From: Hetaerina americana
Lineage: Eukaryota > Arthropoda > Insecta > Odonata > Calopterygidae
DNA: 64,000 bases
Reading direction: 5' to 3'
Assembly (NCBI GenBank): GCA_022747635.1
Contig: JAKTNV010000005.1
Coordinates: forward strand, 47,428,013 to 47,492,012
The notes under the pieces were generated by a model that had not been told where the DNA came from, did no database searches, and worked only from the letters and a program-made list of their open reading frames with translations. Every line of letters starts with the position of its first letter. The stretch's first letter is position 1. A program made the position numbers and the translations under genes. Positions 1 to 11,029 of the stretch are shown here, one piece after another.

Positions 1-1130
1 GGAATTCTTGGATGGTAATGGAAAACTGGTCGAATGAAAGGTTGTGGGAAATTGCGTTTGAAGGGATAGGAAGAGAAGAGAGTGAGGCAGAATTGCAGGA
101 GTAGCGGTGGTTGTTCATTCGAATGAATAATGAAATGAAAAGAACAATGACAAAAATGACAAAAGATAATAAATGTTTTTTGACTGGAAATTAGTGCGGG
201 AGCAAGGTAAGGGGGCAATGAGGGGATGTGGAGAGAGGGGAGCAGATCTGATCAATAGACATGTTTTACATCGGGGGCGGTTGCAAGTAGGGGAAATATG
301 ATAAAAATTTTCAGGGAGGGGTGCCAAAGGGTTGGTGGATCTCAGAAGGTTTTTGAGATTGGCGGGTCCTCTGTATGCGAGAGAAGGGCATTGGGGTAGT
401 AAGGATGAGGTCGCGTCATTTTCGTGTAAAATAGGAAACAATTCTTTAGGAAAGGATTTCAGTCTGTGGGATCCGGAGAAATAGGTGGTACAAAGGTTGT
501 GTCAGATGTGATGTTGTTTTTATATGGTTGGGTGGAGCGACGGAATTTATTTTATCGGAGATTTTCTGGATAACCGCGTTTGAGGAGTGTATGGTGTAGA
601 TCATGGAGGTATTTGTTGAGAGTAGCTGTGGTGTTACAAATTCGGTGTCCGCGGATAGATAGAGAGAGAGTTGGGTATCGAGCGTTTGGTGTGTTGAGGA
701 CGACAACTTGTGTGGTGTAGGTATTGCTGATGGTTAGTGGCTTTGATGTATAATGAAGTGGTGAATTTGTCATTGTGGCGTGAGATGTCTGTGTCAAGAT
801 AGGTGACGGTGGAGTCTGAAATGGAAGAAGTGAATTTAACAGTGAAAGACGAATTTAAGGCCGACAAGAAATTATTGAAAGACTCAGAGCCATGTGTCCA
901 GAGAATAAAAATATGATCTACGAAGTGGACCCAGAAAAGAGGTTGGAAAGTTTGCTGTGGAGGGAAATTCTCTTCGTAATGACCCATGAAGAGATTGGCG
1001 TATGATGATGCCATCCTTGTTCCCATCGCTGTGCCTTTGGTATGTTAGTAAAAACAATTTTGGAACGATAATGTGTTTGTAACAACCCGACATAACTTTC
1101 CAAACAGAAATTCGGTCTTTCCTCCTCCAC
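1..1130 (-). mobile_element. Penelope-like element, RT plus GIY-YIG remnant (cut by window edge)
   Basis: Minus-strand reading frames carry the signature of a Penelope-like retroelement. The RT block at about 1080-634 reads KGTAMGTRMASSYANLFMG and continues to a palm motif FVDHIF and WTHG. A cysteine-bearing linker (RPRCKTCLLI) follows at about 270-240. A GIY-YIG-like tail (MNNHR ... SFDQFSITI) then runs to the window edge, so the 3' end lies outside. In this family the RT copies the element RNA and the GIY-YIG nuclease nicks the target. Here the second palm Asp is His (codon 913-915), a stop precedes the KGTAMG motif, and the blocks lie in different frames, so the copy is dead. It is truncated at the 5' (N-terminal) side. 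The family call is firm from motif order; the subfamily is not determined. Confidence 0.85.
634..1026 (-). pseudogene. Penelope-like reverse transcriptase core fragment
   Basis: This 130-codon open stretch covers the conserved RT core from the GTRMASSYANLF block through the palm motif to the TNHQQYLHHTSC block. These are all typical of Penelope-like RTs. The catalytic pair is D-H instead of D-D, which should abolish polymerisation. Downstream frames at 446-706 and 115-441 continue the protein after frameshifts. It is part of the element at the left edge of the window, not a host telomerase. Confidence 0.8.
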
Positions 1131-2883
1131 TCAGGACCAGAAGAAAGCCTCACCTCCAAAGACATACCCCAAATTTCACCCCAAAGCCCCAGAACACCCC
1201 AGTTTTTTCTCCTCCCAAAAATACACCAACCCAACATCCTCTGTCACCCTATAGCTTCCAGTTACAATTCTCCCATCGAAATAATCTCCGCGTTCCTTGA
1301 ACACCACTTACGACCTCTTGTGCTCCCCTTGCCCTCTTTCACGAAAGACATATATCACTTCCTCAACCGGTGAAGAAATAAAGCAAGGTGAAGTTTGTTT
1401 CTCATCTATCTCTTGTTTATTCTCTCCAGTTAACCTTGCGGCGTTCTGAGAATGATTTAGGAAACCGATCCTTTCTGGTGAAGCCCAGAGATCCTTTTAA
1501 AGAAATGTTCATTGATATTTTAAATACTTTCGTTTGATAGGCCGGCAGAGAACTGATAAATGCAGCCAGGTACTACAAATTTTTTTTAATTATTCTCAGA
1601 TCCGAATATTTGATACGAATATCAATGAATCAATTGGGGGAACGGTAATTTTATCGGAAAAAGATGTGAAAGACGCTACATGTTAACGTGCACATTGAAT
1701 TAGTTTCTCAAGTTTATCACAAAATAGAGATCATCACTGATTTGTTATCTTATCCATTGGCTTTATGATACGTATGGCCGAATTGGGTAAGATGAAAGAT
1801 TCATCATTCATCTTAAAGATTATAGAAATAACTTTCTTGATTCAATCAATCTCATATTTGTTTCAATGATTAAACATTAGTACATCTTTGAAATTATTGT
1901 AAGATGATCCTAAGTATTGATAAAGAAGCATTTTTTGTGATCGAAACGATCCCGTACATAATACCGTTTTAGCGTATTACGATCCTTTCACTTCGGTTAT
2001 TACAAAATCTGATTGTGAGAGGTACTCAATCGGTGAACTTGCTAGGATACAAAAATTTATTCAAAAGATAGCATGAGAATGGGGAGGCGTATAGAGAGAG
2101 ATTAATAGAGAGAGAGTAATATTGGTAGAGAGAAAGAAAAAGAGAGAGAATAGGAGAGAATGATAGGAGAAGAGAGGATTGATAAGGGAATGTTGGGAAT
2201 CGTGTCGACTAAATTTGTTTGAGTGGAAAAGAGATACGAGATGAATATCAAAAATTGAATTAAATGTAAGATGAGGAGGGAAGATATGCCAGACGTAAAA
2301 ACAATATTGTAAAATAACAAGGAAAAAGTATTTTTTCTGCGATGATATGATATCGAAAATATTTGTTTTTCTCTTGTTACATTTTTTACTATCTAGATAG
2401 CTTTAAACCTAAAATAATCAATGGATTAAAATCACAATTCTTGCTTAAATGTCTCCAGTTAAAGTTATTTGACTCTTATATACATTAATGCCGTAATCCT
2501 GTTTCTCACGCAACATTCGTTCAGTGAGATGGCTGGGCTGTACCTATTTCTGTAAAACAATATTCTTAATGCATGTTCAAGACCAGGTATTGAAATGCTC
2601 TCCTGAAAAAATAAACTTCAATCTTATAACGTTCTCATATCAGCCATTAGAAACTGTAAATAAATGTGACAGAATATAGTGTGTGTAAAACGAGAGATAT
2701 TTTAAAAAATTGTGGTTTAAGTTGCAATAATCGTACAATTGATAAAAATACGAACTAAATAGCATTAAAACATAAAATATAAGCGGTCCCTCTGAATTTA
2801 GCGCGTAAGCGCCATATTTCTTATATTTAAATTTTTTCAATTTTTTCATATTTTTCATAAACTCTATACTATGCAGTACAATA
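1131..2883. other. Non-coding, with a purine-rich tract at 2045-2290
   Basis: No recognisable gene. From 1090 to 1300 the plus strand is C/A-rich. From about 2045 to 2290 it is an interrupted (GA)n/purine tract whose minus-strand reading frame is low-complexity Ser/Leu/Ile. The rest is AT-rich and featureless to my reading. Confidence 0.6.
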
Positions 2884-3827
2884 AAGTGTGCGTTTGGAAA
2901 GTAATACAATTATTTTACAAAGTAATTTATTGAAATATTTTGCAACAACACTAAATATTCTTCAAAGTTCTGTCCTTGGCCTCAACAATTTTTTTCCAGC
3001 GACTCTGCCATGACCGGTACGCGCCCTGAAAGGCGTCTTCGGGGACCTCTCGCAAGGTCTTCGTCACAGCTGCTTAGATCTCTTTTATGGACGAAAAACA
3101 AGTTCCTTTCATGGCCTTTCTGCCTTAATCAGATGGAACAGAAGGAAGCCTGCTGGTTCGACGTCAGGACTATACGGGGGCAGGGTAGGGCAGCGTTGGC
3201 ACCAGGTGTTTTGGGCAGGAACTCGCGGACCCGTAGCGCGTTGTGGCAAACACCTTGGGCACGAGCTTGGCACACTTGGCACTTCTCATCACTAAATCTT
3301 GAGTAGTAATGCGATACACAGCAGTAGACGACACGTTAAGTTCATTTGTAAGCACCTTGATACTTAATCGACGGTCGAAGTCCAACGATTGTCGAACACG
3401 AGTCACATTGTTGTCGGTTTTGCTGGCTTATGGCAGCCCAGAGCGTTCGTCGTGAACCTTCACCCGGCCTTTCTTATAGGTCTTGAACCCCCTCGAAACT
3501 TGTAAGTAGTACTCGTACAGAGCAGAGTCACTGCAAGCCTCGCGTATCATTATGTTAATCTTCTCAAGAGATTTTTTCAGCTTCGCACAAAACTTAGAAA
3601 TCGCGAAACGTTGCTCGATGGTCGATTCTATTTTTTTCGTTTTACGGCCGGTGCGCAGAGGTTTACAATAACTGACGTCCTGGCGCTTCCATAGCTTGGA
3701 GAGTACTAAGACCGGTTTTGCGGCACTGCTTAGCGTCCCCTTCACCTACTCCAAGTAATTTGATGCTACTCCGATGAATAGGAGCGGCGCTGGAAAATCA
3801 AATGCATTACTTAATGAACGCACCCTG
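2884..3827 (-). mobile_element. Mariner copy M1, internally deleted, family A
   Basis: The ends form inverted repeats: left AAGTGTGCGTTTGGAAAGTA and, on the other strand, CAGGGTGCGTTCATTAAGTA. Both are flanked by TA (2882-2883 and 3828-3829), the mariner target duplication. Length is 944 bp against about 1.3 kb for full mariners. The minus strand encodes the N-terminal helix-turn-helix region (EQRFAISKFCAKL) and, after a KLVPKVF motif, jumps straight to the C-terminal part (REFLPK ... VPEDAFQGAYRSW). The interval with the first two catalytic Asp residues is gone. The copy at 50857-51802 has related TIRs and a related 5' leader. Confidence 0.9.
2951..3745 (-). pseudogene. Mariner transposase remnant of M1 (catalytic centre deleted)
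   Basis: Three frames read in order give a Transposase_1-type protein: 3745-3428 (first HTH), 3406-3170 (second HTH ending at KLVPKVFA), then the C-terminus ending ...AKDRTLKNI at a TAG at 2951-2953. The join after KVFA lands just after the residue that normally follows the second catalytic motif (HDNAPxH). A cut-and-paste transposase needs three Asp; only the region of the third remains, and it is frameshifted. DNA binding might survive in principle, but frame breaks make expression unlikely. Confidence 0.8.
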
Positions 3828-5279
3828 TAGGTCATGTACAATCGTTACTTCTTCACGTGATTTATCAGAGATTTTTTGGCTTGACATTTCTTTTGCTTAT
3901 TATCTGCTACCGTTTAGTTGAACTTATTGAAAATACGTCTTGCCTGCCTGTTAGTAAAATTATACCTTCGACGATGAATTTTTATCACCTCAGCTAGTTA
4001 ACATTATTTGTTATAAAAATTGAGTTCCAAATAGTGTTGATGAATTTATCTCAATTATTTACTATTAATTTAGCAGGCCTAAGTGTAGGACCCATTTTAT
4101 TAATCAATCCGTTTTATGATAAGTTCCCTTTTAGTAAAATTATTCATTCAAGTACCATTAGATAGAAGGTACCATTAGATATTGCTTTAGTAATTTAATT
4201 GTAATTGCCCTTTGTCGGTAGTTAATTAAAAATAAAAATTTAACAGCGCCCGTTTATAATATCCTAATAATCCGAATAAACCGGAAATAATATTCATCTA
4301 TGAATTTTTACATTAAATATCGTCAATATTCTTACTTTTAAGGCATTTTAGAATGAAATGTTTGCAAATATTGTGGGGTAGAAAAGATAGCAGTTTTGAA
4401 AATATTGAGTTTTATTAATGTTTCAATAAAATGTAGGGCTCATGTGCTAAATAAATGATGTATTTTTATTAACGTGGGGTCAGAAATAGATTTGGAATAC
4501 GGAAAAAATATTATAAAATAGTATCTCCTGTAAAGAAAGTTTATAATGATGTTAAATTTATAGAGATTTTAGTTGCTATGAAAAGTAATGTAAGGAATAT
4601 AAATGATATATGTGTTGATATAATTAAAACAACAACTTTTACCCAAGGGCTATAAGAAACACAAAATTCCCCTCCCCCCTTGAATCCGCCCGTTTGAGAA
4701 GATAGACAATACCCAAAAAGGTTTTATGATCAACGTAGATATTGAAGAGCGCTAAGCTGAATGTATACACGTTACAATTTAGTTTTGAACATTTTTGGCC
4801 ATCCATGGGGTTTTTACTGCACCATTGTGTTTAATAGTAAAAGAATCTAACAGCAAGTTTTAAGAATTAAGCCATTTTGGAAATACATGACAGCAATCAA
4901 TTAACTCGAAGAGTGGACAAATATTTATGAAAATTTGGATGGTGCGGTGACCCTTGTGCTGTATTTCCAATCCGAGGGGCTGGGTGGGATTCCTGGTGGG
5001 ACTGAAATTTTTTGAAATCTATCTATTCCAATGTGGGCGCTACGAGTAAATGGAACTTTCTTTATACGAATACTCGTATATGGAAAACACTGCATGCTAA
5101 ATACACGGTTCGTCGGATGGGACGCCAAATAATGGAAATTTGTAAAGAGCTAATGCCGACACCCTTCTAAGAATACCTAAACTCCCAGTCTCTAAAAACC
5201 TTGTCTACCTATCTCTATTGGTACTTTAAATGATTTCGGTTATCGGTGGTCTCCCCTTCGAGGGTTTCTATTTATAGTT
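3828..5279. other. AT-rich non-coding interval
   Basis: I see nothing recognisable. A 67-codon minus-strand open frame at 4925-5128 has no motif I know and is probably chance. Simple A/T runs dominate from 4000 to 4700. Confidence 0.5.
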
Positions 5280-6360
5280 TGGGCCTTGGCAACACAAACT
5301 CCTTTAGACGCCACCTCACGCTGTTATCAGAAAGTGTTACCCTTTTAACGCATACTTTTTTCAGAACGTTTTTCCGTTTGATCATGAAATTGTTTGTTTA
5401 GAGTGAATCGAATATTTTGTCTCAGAAAAATGGAGTTAACTCGTGAACACTTTCGTGCGATGATTTTTTTAGATATTCGACGTGGATTATCAAGACAGCA
5501 GTGCGTCAATCAACTTCTTTTCACTCCTGGCGATGAAGCCCCATCTTTTGCCACTGTGAAACGCTGATATAATGAATTCCATCATTGCTGCCGCTTGCTC
5601 TGCGACGAAAGTCGTGCTGGTCGTTCAAGATCAATTTTTGTGCCAGGAAACATTGATACTGGGCAAGAACTAGTCAAGGAAGATCGTCATTTAGTTTGTT
5701 GTGAGATTGAGGCTTCCTCGGGTATAGTATAACGAGTATTAATAAGATACTGCATGAACATTTAGCTGTAAAAACAATTTTTTCGCGTTGGATCCCGCAT
5801 AATTAAACAAAAGCTCAATAAGATGCTCGTCTCAATTGGTGCAAAGAAATGATTAAGAAATACAATCGCGGTGCATCAAAAGCTTTGTATAATTTCTATA
5901 CATGTTACGAATTTTGGATCTATGCGTATAAACCCGAAACAAAACAGCAATTCACTGTATGGGTCATCCAAGGTGAGCAAAATTCGACAAAATTGATTCG
6001 TGCACGAAGCACATTGAGGCAAATGATTGCCTGTTTCTTCGGAATAACTAGAAATGTAGCAACGTCGGAGCAACGTAGAACCGTGAATTCGGAATGGGGC
6101 GCGAAATATTTTTTGCCAGAAGTTCTCGGTGAAATACGGAAAAAGAAGCGGCAACGAATAATCATTCTTCATCATAACAATGCAAGCTCTCACAGGTCGG
6201 CTGAAAGAACTACTTATTTGACTGGCCAAAATGTCAAATTTATGGGTTATCCATCCCCCGTACAGCCCTGTTTAGCACCAAATGACTCATTTAAATCCTC
6301 ATTTATCAAGAAAAAATGCGTGTCCACGTTTTTCGGCGCCTTAAGAGGCCGTGAGTAAAT
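5280..6360 (+). mobile_element. Mariner copy M2, mori/cecropia-like, 3' truncated
   Basis: The plus strand carries a mariner leader and transposase close to the mori/cecropia type: MELTREHFRAMI at 5430, a second HTH with GQELVKEDRH, then YAYKPETKQQ, LHHNNASSH and LAPND. I did not find clear terminal repeats. The left boundary is estimated from the leader and the right from where homology stops, about 50 residues before the usual end. The element is old: it contains frameshifts, stops and substituted catalytic residues. Confidence 0.8.
5430..6358 (+). pseudogene. Mariner transposase remnant of M2, two catalytic Asp lost
   Basis: The start ATG at 5430 matches the family's usual start. The N-terminal HTH is readable to about 5560, where a TGA interrupts. 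From 5849 a 169-codon open frame covers most of the catalytic domain. The motif usually reading TGDESW is TCYEFW here, so the first Asp is Tyr (codon 5906-5908). HHDN is HHNN, so the second is Asn (6176-6178). The third Asp (LAPND) is kept. The frame then leaves the family sequence (KSSFIKKKC), so the C-terminus is lost. It should be catalytically dead. Confidence 0.8.
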
Positions 6361-6833
6361 AAAAATATATTATAACTTATCCCGGTCGTTAACTTGCCTT
6401 AAGGTTAAAGTGTAATAAATAACAGAAATGAGAGATATTTCAAATGTTTTACTATATGTTTCCTTACCTGAAACCAAGATAAATAACTACTTCCGTTAAT
6501 GTAGAGATTCCATTTTTTTGAAGAAAACATTTACCGTAAGGTAAAATTTAAATCACTGGAAACCATGTTATCATTATTTATTCTGCCACTTGGTGTGGAA
6601 AACCTACCATTAACTCAAGGAATTAATAGGTAGATTCTAGCATGACTTTAGGCGTACACATAATTTTTCTCTAGCATTAAAGAAAGAGATACCATTGTTT
6701 TGGCTGGGCTTTATTCCCAATTAATCTATTCCATGTTAGGTGCTTTTTGGATATGCTGTTTTGTCTCGAATTTCATGGTGACCTTTTGAAAAATAAAACA
6801 GATGAAGACTATCACGCGTCGTTTTTACCGGGG
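6361..6833. other. Non-coding interval
   Basis: AT-rich sequence with no motif or open frame of note. Confidence 0.5.
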
Positions 6834-7250
6834 CTAACTCAAGATCTGCAAGTGGGGTAGTAGGGACCGATCCGACCAAGGAGGGCTCACTAAAAAGTAC
6901 AATCGAAAGTAAATGAAGGTGGAGGTTGGAGGGTGGAAGGGTATCACTAAAAGACGAGAGGAAAAAACAAGAGTGCGCCCCGGAGAGGAGTGTAACAGCA
7001 AGATTTGGAGCGCGGGATAAGAGGGATTAGAGAGGGAAAACTGGAGTGTGAAAGGATTATGAGAAAGGAGTGACAAGGAGGAGGAATGTTGGAGCAGAGT
7101 GGCAGAAAGAGCGTCTAGAGGTTGGTAGAGAAGATGTGAGCAAGCAGGGAGGACCCGTTGGGACGGAAAAACTACCGTGAAGGTTAAGAATTGGCAAAAC
7201 TTACTACGCGATAGAGGGATGTCTGTGGATTTTCGCCTTTCGGAATTACG
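6834..7250. repeat. Purine-rich (G/A) low-complexity island
   Basis: The plus strand is strongly G/A-rich. The 162-codon minus-strand frame across it (6834-7322) is mostly Ser, Leu, Pro and Phe, as expected from a pyrimidine-rich template, so I do not call it a gene. Its N-terminal 25 codons, which overlap the duplication starting at 7251, are less biased. Similar islands occur at 30600-30960, 33120-34140, 46650-47340, 49860-50160 and 55640-56340. Confidence 0.6.
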
Positions 7251-7622
7251 AATGACAAAGCATTCATTCAACAAGTGTGTGATATTAGACCGAAGTTTGG
7301 GTAAGTCATGACCAAATGTCAATTTTCTGCCAAAGTTTAATATTCTTGTTTTTCTGAAAAAAATTGTTTTGAGATTTTTCTGATTTCGTTAATGATCTAA
7401 AGGAATAAGCATGGAGGTAATTTTCTCAGGTACAATCGAAATGACAAAGCATTCATTCAACAAGTGTGTGATATTAGACCGAAGTTTGGGTAAGTCATGA
7501 CCAAATGTCAATTTTCTGCCAAAGTTTAATATTCTTGTTTTTCTGAAAAAAATTGTTTTGAGATTTTTCTGATTTCGTTAATGATCTAAAGGAATAAGCA
7601 TGGAGGTAATTTTCTCAGGTAC
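7251..7622. repeat. Two identical 183-bp direct repeats with a 6-bp spacer
   Basis: Copy 1 is 7251-7433, copy 2 is 7440-7622, and the spacer aatcga lies between. I see no difference between the copies, so the duplication is recent or an assembly artefact. On the plus strand each copy holds a good splice-donor-like GGGTAAGT (about 7298 and 7487) and ends with an acceptor-like TTTTCTCAG. A duplicated intron-like segment is therefore possible. No TE homology was recognised. Confidence 0.95.
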
Positions 7623-8998
7623 TATCCGGTGGAACTCTTGGGAATTAAAGAGTTATAGGTATTTATGAGGGGAATCATCTTTGTCTCAGCACCGTGTTTT
7701 GAATAGATTTCTGGTACATATTTTTATATTTTATGCTCTAATTTAATTTTTTCTAAAAATAAGCCGAATGACTTTATTATAAGTTATTGGGACAAATAAA
7801 ACCAAGTTTCATTATAAGAGGCGAAGGCAGTCTATAATACGAGATTGTTCATTCACACGAATGCATTTGTTATCAAATGATAATGAACTTTAGTGTGAAG
7901 ATCTTTATGCAAATTGATACCATGTGAATCATATGCGCATTCAAAATTTCCCGAAAACCTCAATAAGAGGCCAGCTTAACCTGGGGCTTTTAAGCGTAAT
8001 TAATTTCGTACGAAAGCAGTAATCATAGCCAGGAACGATAAACTTGACGAAAATCCCGGAAGATATAGCAATAGGATTTTTTTAAATTTTTCACCGCTAT
8101 AAACGTAGCCTTTTATGATTGATAATTAGGTATATGTTTTTTAATAGTTCTCAGTATTAAACAAACGATCCTGTAAATGGTCTCATTTACGTATTTAAGA
8201 CATAAAAAAGTACAATTTTTAAAACAGTTTAATCCATAAAGTAGAATTAAAAAATAGATCTACACCAATATTCACACAGCAATGTTCAAAGCTCAACGTC
8301 CATATCAACCAAAATTGAGCCATTTTTGAGAAATACCACTCATTTTCACATTAAAGTGTCAATATTTGAGAAGCGAATACCGTGTTGCAACAAAAGATGA
8401 TGTGGACAAAATTGTCTCATGAAAAAATTTCCACTCATGAAGGTTAACCATATCCGACGACCTATCATCGTACGACCAATATTAATCAAAGTGAGATTTT
8501 GTAATGTCTGATTAGTTCCATTATTACCTGTATTTTAGCTCTTGAAAGAAGGGTACGGAACATTCGAATTGGTGATAATATATTAAAAATTGTGATAGAG
8601 GGGAGAACGGTAGGCAAGCGATGAAAGGTTAAAAATAGGTGCGTTTTGGAAGGAAAGAAGGGAGGAAGGAATTGATGGAATTGAACGGGGTTATTTAACT
8701 ATCAGATGTCCGGTTTATCTTACATTATGTGGTAAGTATATGTGTGACTATATCTACCTGTATTGCAGGAACAACTCCCGAACGTGAATATAAATTAATA
8801 AATAGTCACCTTATGCATATGAACTATAAAACGTAAAACTAACAGTAGAAGTAGAGCTGGAGATTAAAATTGGTATGCATATGAAATGGTGTATACGAAT
8901 AGATTTGTAGGGACGTTTAGGCACTAAAATTGTACCCCTACCCACCGCCAAGCTAAGCAGAGAAGTAATTTTCTTTGCTGACAGCCCTCGTGTGTTTG

Positions 8999-9005
<7 letters not shown>
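7623..9005. other. AT-rich non-coding interval
   Basis: No gene, TE or RNA signature recognised. From 8590 to 8690 the plus strand is purine-rich (ggaaggaaagaaggg). Confidence 0.5.

Positions 9006-9048
<43 letters not shown>
9006..9048. repeat. (TA)n microsatellite
   Basis: About 21 uninterrupted TA units, followed by TATGTATGTAT. It lies just upstream of the LINE fragment that starts near 9060. Confidence 0.95.
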
Positions 9049-9055
<7 letters not shown>

Positions 9056-9116
9056 TTTTCCCCTTTCCATCTCTCGCTTAATATAGGGAAATAGAGATGT
9101 TTTAGGTCTATGCGAG

Positions 9117-9977
9117 GTGAGATGGAAAGATAGCGGGGATTACTGGAGTGATAATTATAGAATAATATACAACGGTGGGGACGAGAGCCAACGAGGGGTT
9201 GCCATAATATTAAATGAAGAGGTAGGAAGAAGCGTAGTCAACATAGAGCAGGTAACGGATACAATACTACTAGTAGAGATAAAAGCAGAACCGACGAACT
9301 TGGTTATTATTCAGGTATACATGCCACCGAGCAACCATAAGAAAGAAGAGGTCGAAAGGATATACTAGTTATACTAGTAATAGTACTAGGTATACTAGTA
9401 ATAGTACGATCAGTTAGAGGGCATAATCGCGTGTGTTCCTGCAGGGAAACACTTGATAGTGATGGGGGATTGGAATGCGACGGTAGGCGAAGGAAGAGAT
9501 GGTCATGAGGTCGGGGACTACGGTTTAGGCACGAGGAATGACCGCGGGGAGAAAGCAGTTGAGTTCTGCAGAAGACAGGGGTTAGTCATCACCAACACTT
9601 GGTTTAGACACCACAAAAGACGAAGGTATACATGGAAAATATTAGGTGACTCAGAAAGGTATCAGCTAGATTATATCCTGGTTAGGCACAGGTTTAGGAA
9701 CAGTGTGATAAATTCGCACAGCTTCCCGGGAGCGGATGTGGACTCTGACCGCAATTTAGTTGTTTTTTTAGAGGGGTTTTAGAGGGGTTTGTTAGGAGAA
9801 ATCCTATGGAGGCAGGAAAAGTGGATGAAGGCGGTGTTGACCGGCAGTGGGATGTTGAAGACTGTGGTAGAGGGGAGAATGTTGGGCAAAAGAGGAAAGG
9901 GAAGGAACAGGATAGGGATGTTGGACGGGATGAAGGGAGGAAGAAAGTACTCAGAGATGAAGAGGGACCTGATGTAA
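9117..9977 (+). pseudogene. LINE endonuclease / C-terminal tail pseudogene (L1)
   Basis: Three same-frame segments (9117-9368, 9453-9782, 9789-9977) are interrupted by stops. The first two hold the endonuclease, which nicks target DNA to prime reverse transcription. GDWN and the DYI motif are present, but the terminal SDHN motif reads SDRN, so a catalytic His is replaced by Arg. The stops at 9369-9411 come from an in-frame insertion of short TATACTAGTAATAGTAC repeats. The junction with the tail at 9770-9790 is marked by a repeated AGAGGGGTTT. Confidence 0.85.
9366..9411 (+). repeat. Short tandem insertion inside the LINE endonuclease
   Basis: Between codons for ERIY and DQLEG lies a 45-bp insertion made of near-repeats of TATACTAGTAATAGTAC. 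It keeps frame but brings several TAG/TAA codons. Related LINE copies lack it: the equivalent sites in the 20640-23130 and 13746-15030 copies go directly to GATCA. Confidence 0.8.
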
Positions 9978-10063
9978 AGTAGGATGGATTTTTTGTTTTG
10001 TTAGGAGTAATAAAATTTTTGTTTGGTAGTTGTGTCCATCCAAAAACCTGCCTTAACCGGTAT

Positions 10064-11029
10064 ATTACCTTACCTCAAAAAATTTTGGCTATGGGAAGTC
10101 AACTGTAACATACTATTAATATCTATTAATGATAAAAGAGTTGGGCAGAAAAATCTTGAAAGCGGAGTGTAAAAATACTATCATCGAAAATAAGATCTGG
10201 GTACCTAGTGCTATAAGGGCTCATTGAGACTAATAGAAAAAAGAAAATAATAGAATTACTACATCTTATAGTTGCCTAGAATGGCTTGTAATTCACATTT
10301 TCTGATGAATTTTCCATTAAAATTAAAATATATTAAATGTTACAATGATATAAATGAGATCGTAGTATTAATAATATTATATCTTGAATTTCCTCCTTAA
10401 CCGTAAAATGTCATGAAAAACGATATTATCAGTCCCCGCTGATTAATGACTTCTGTGTCTTCACAAAGTTCCCTCTGTTCACAGCTATGCGTGTGAAAAT
10501 TAAGGGATATATGAGTTTACGTTACATTTCATAAATATACAGCATGTTTCTTTTCATTTATTTTGGACGTTCTATTATCATTTTATGTGATGTTAATATA
10601 AAGCCCTAAGTCAAATATTAAATATATATTTATTATTCTGCTATCTACGCTACGGCAAAGATTTATATTTATTTTATACGAAAATCTTTCTTTTACTTTA
10701 AATATTTTAGATTTCTTAGTTGTTCTGCACACTGTCCACCTTATTTATATAACTATTTTCGACATATCTATTTCAAGGAATTTTATTATTTGCTCACCCA
10801 AATTTTCTTCAAGTCCAAGTATCTCATTCAGATGGCTTTCACATTCATCAGCAATTATCAATCTGAGGATTGCTTTAATAAGTCTCCAAAAGTTTGTTCC
10901 ATACCAGTTTCATCTTATTCATATAAATGGTTATGAGAATTTAAGAATACATTTGGATATAATAGTTACATTTTTAAATAATTGATAAAAAATTGAATAA
11001 AAGTAGTGCACAGAAATTGAATAATAAAC
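10064..11029. other. AT-rich non-coding interval
   Basis: Nothing recognisable. The short frames here have no motif. Confidence 0.5.

Larger units (their letters stand above)
9060..10063 (+). mobile_element. RTE-like LINE fragment L1: endonuclease fused to extreme 3' end
   Basis: The plus strand encodes an apurinic-type endonuclease (EEP fold) close to those of RTE/BovB-like LINEs: CEVRWKDSGDYWSDNY, then GDWNATVGEG, YQLDYILVRHRFRNS and SFPGADVDSDRN. Immediately after, at about 9780, it passes into the C-terminal tail (LLGEILWRQEKW ... YSEMKRDLM) and a 3' UTR ending CCTGCCTTAACCGG near 10063. The whole RT domain, normally some 2 kb, is missing. The same 3' UTR occurs at the end of the LINE at 26720-27580, which fixes the family and the 3' boundary. 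Confidence 0.88.

Noticed and set aside
4925..5128. 67-codon minus-strand frame
   Set aside because: Short, no motif, no context supporting a gene.
7251..7622. Long terminal repeats of a retrotransposon
   Set aside because: The copies are separated by only 6 bp and lack TG...CA ends; a tandem duplication fits better.
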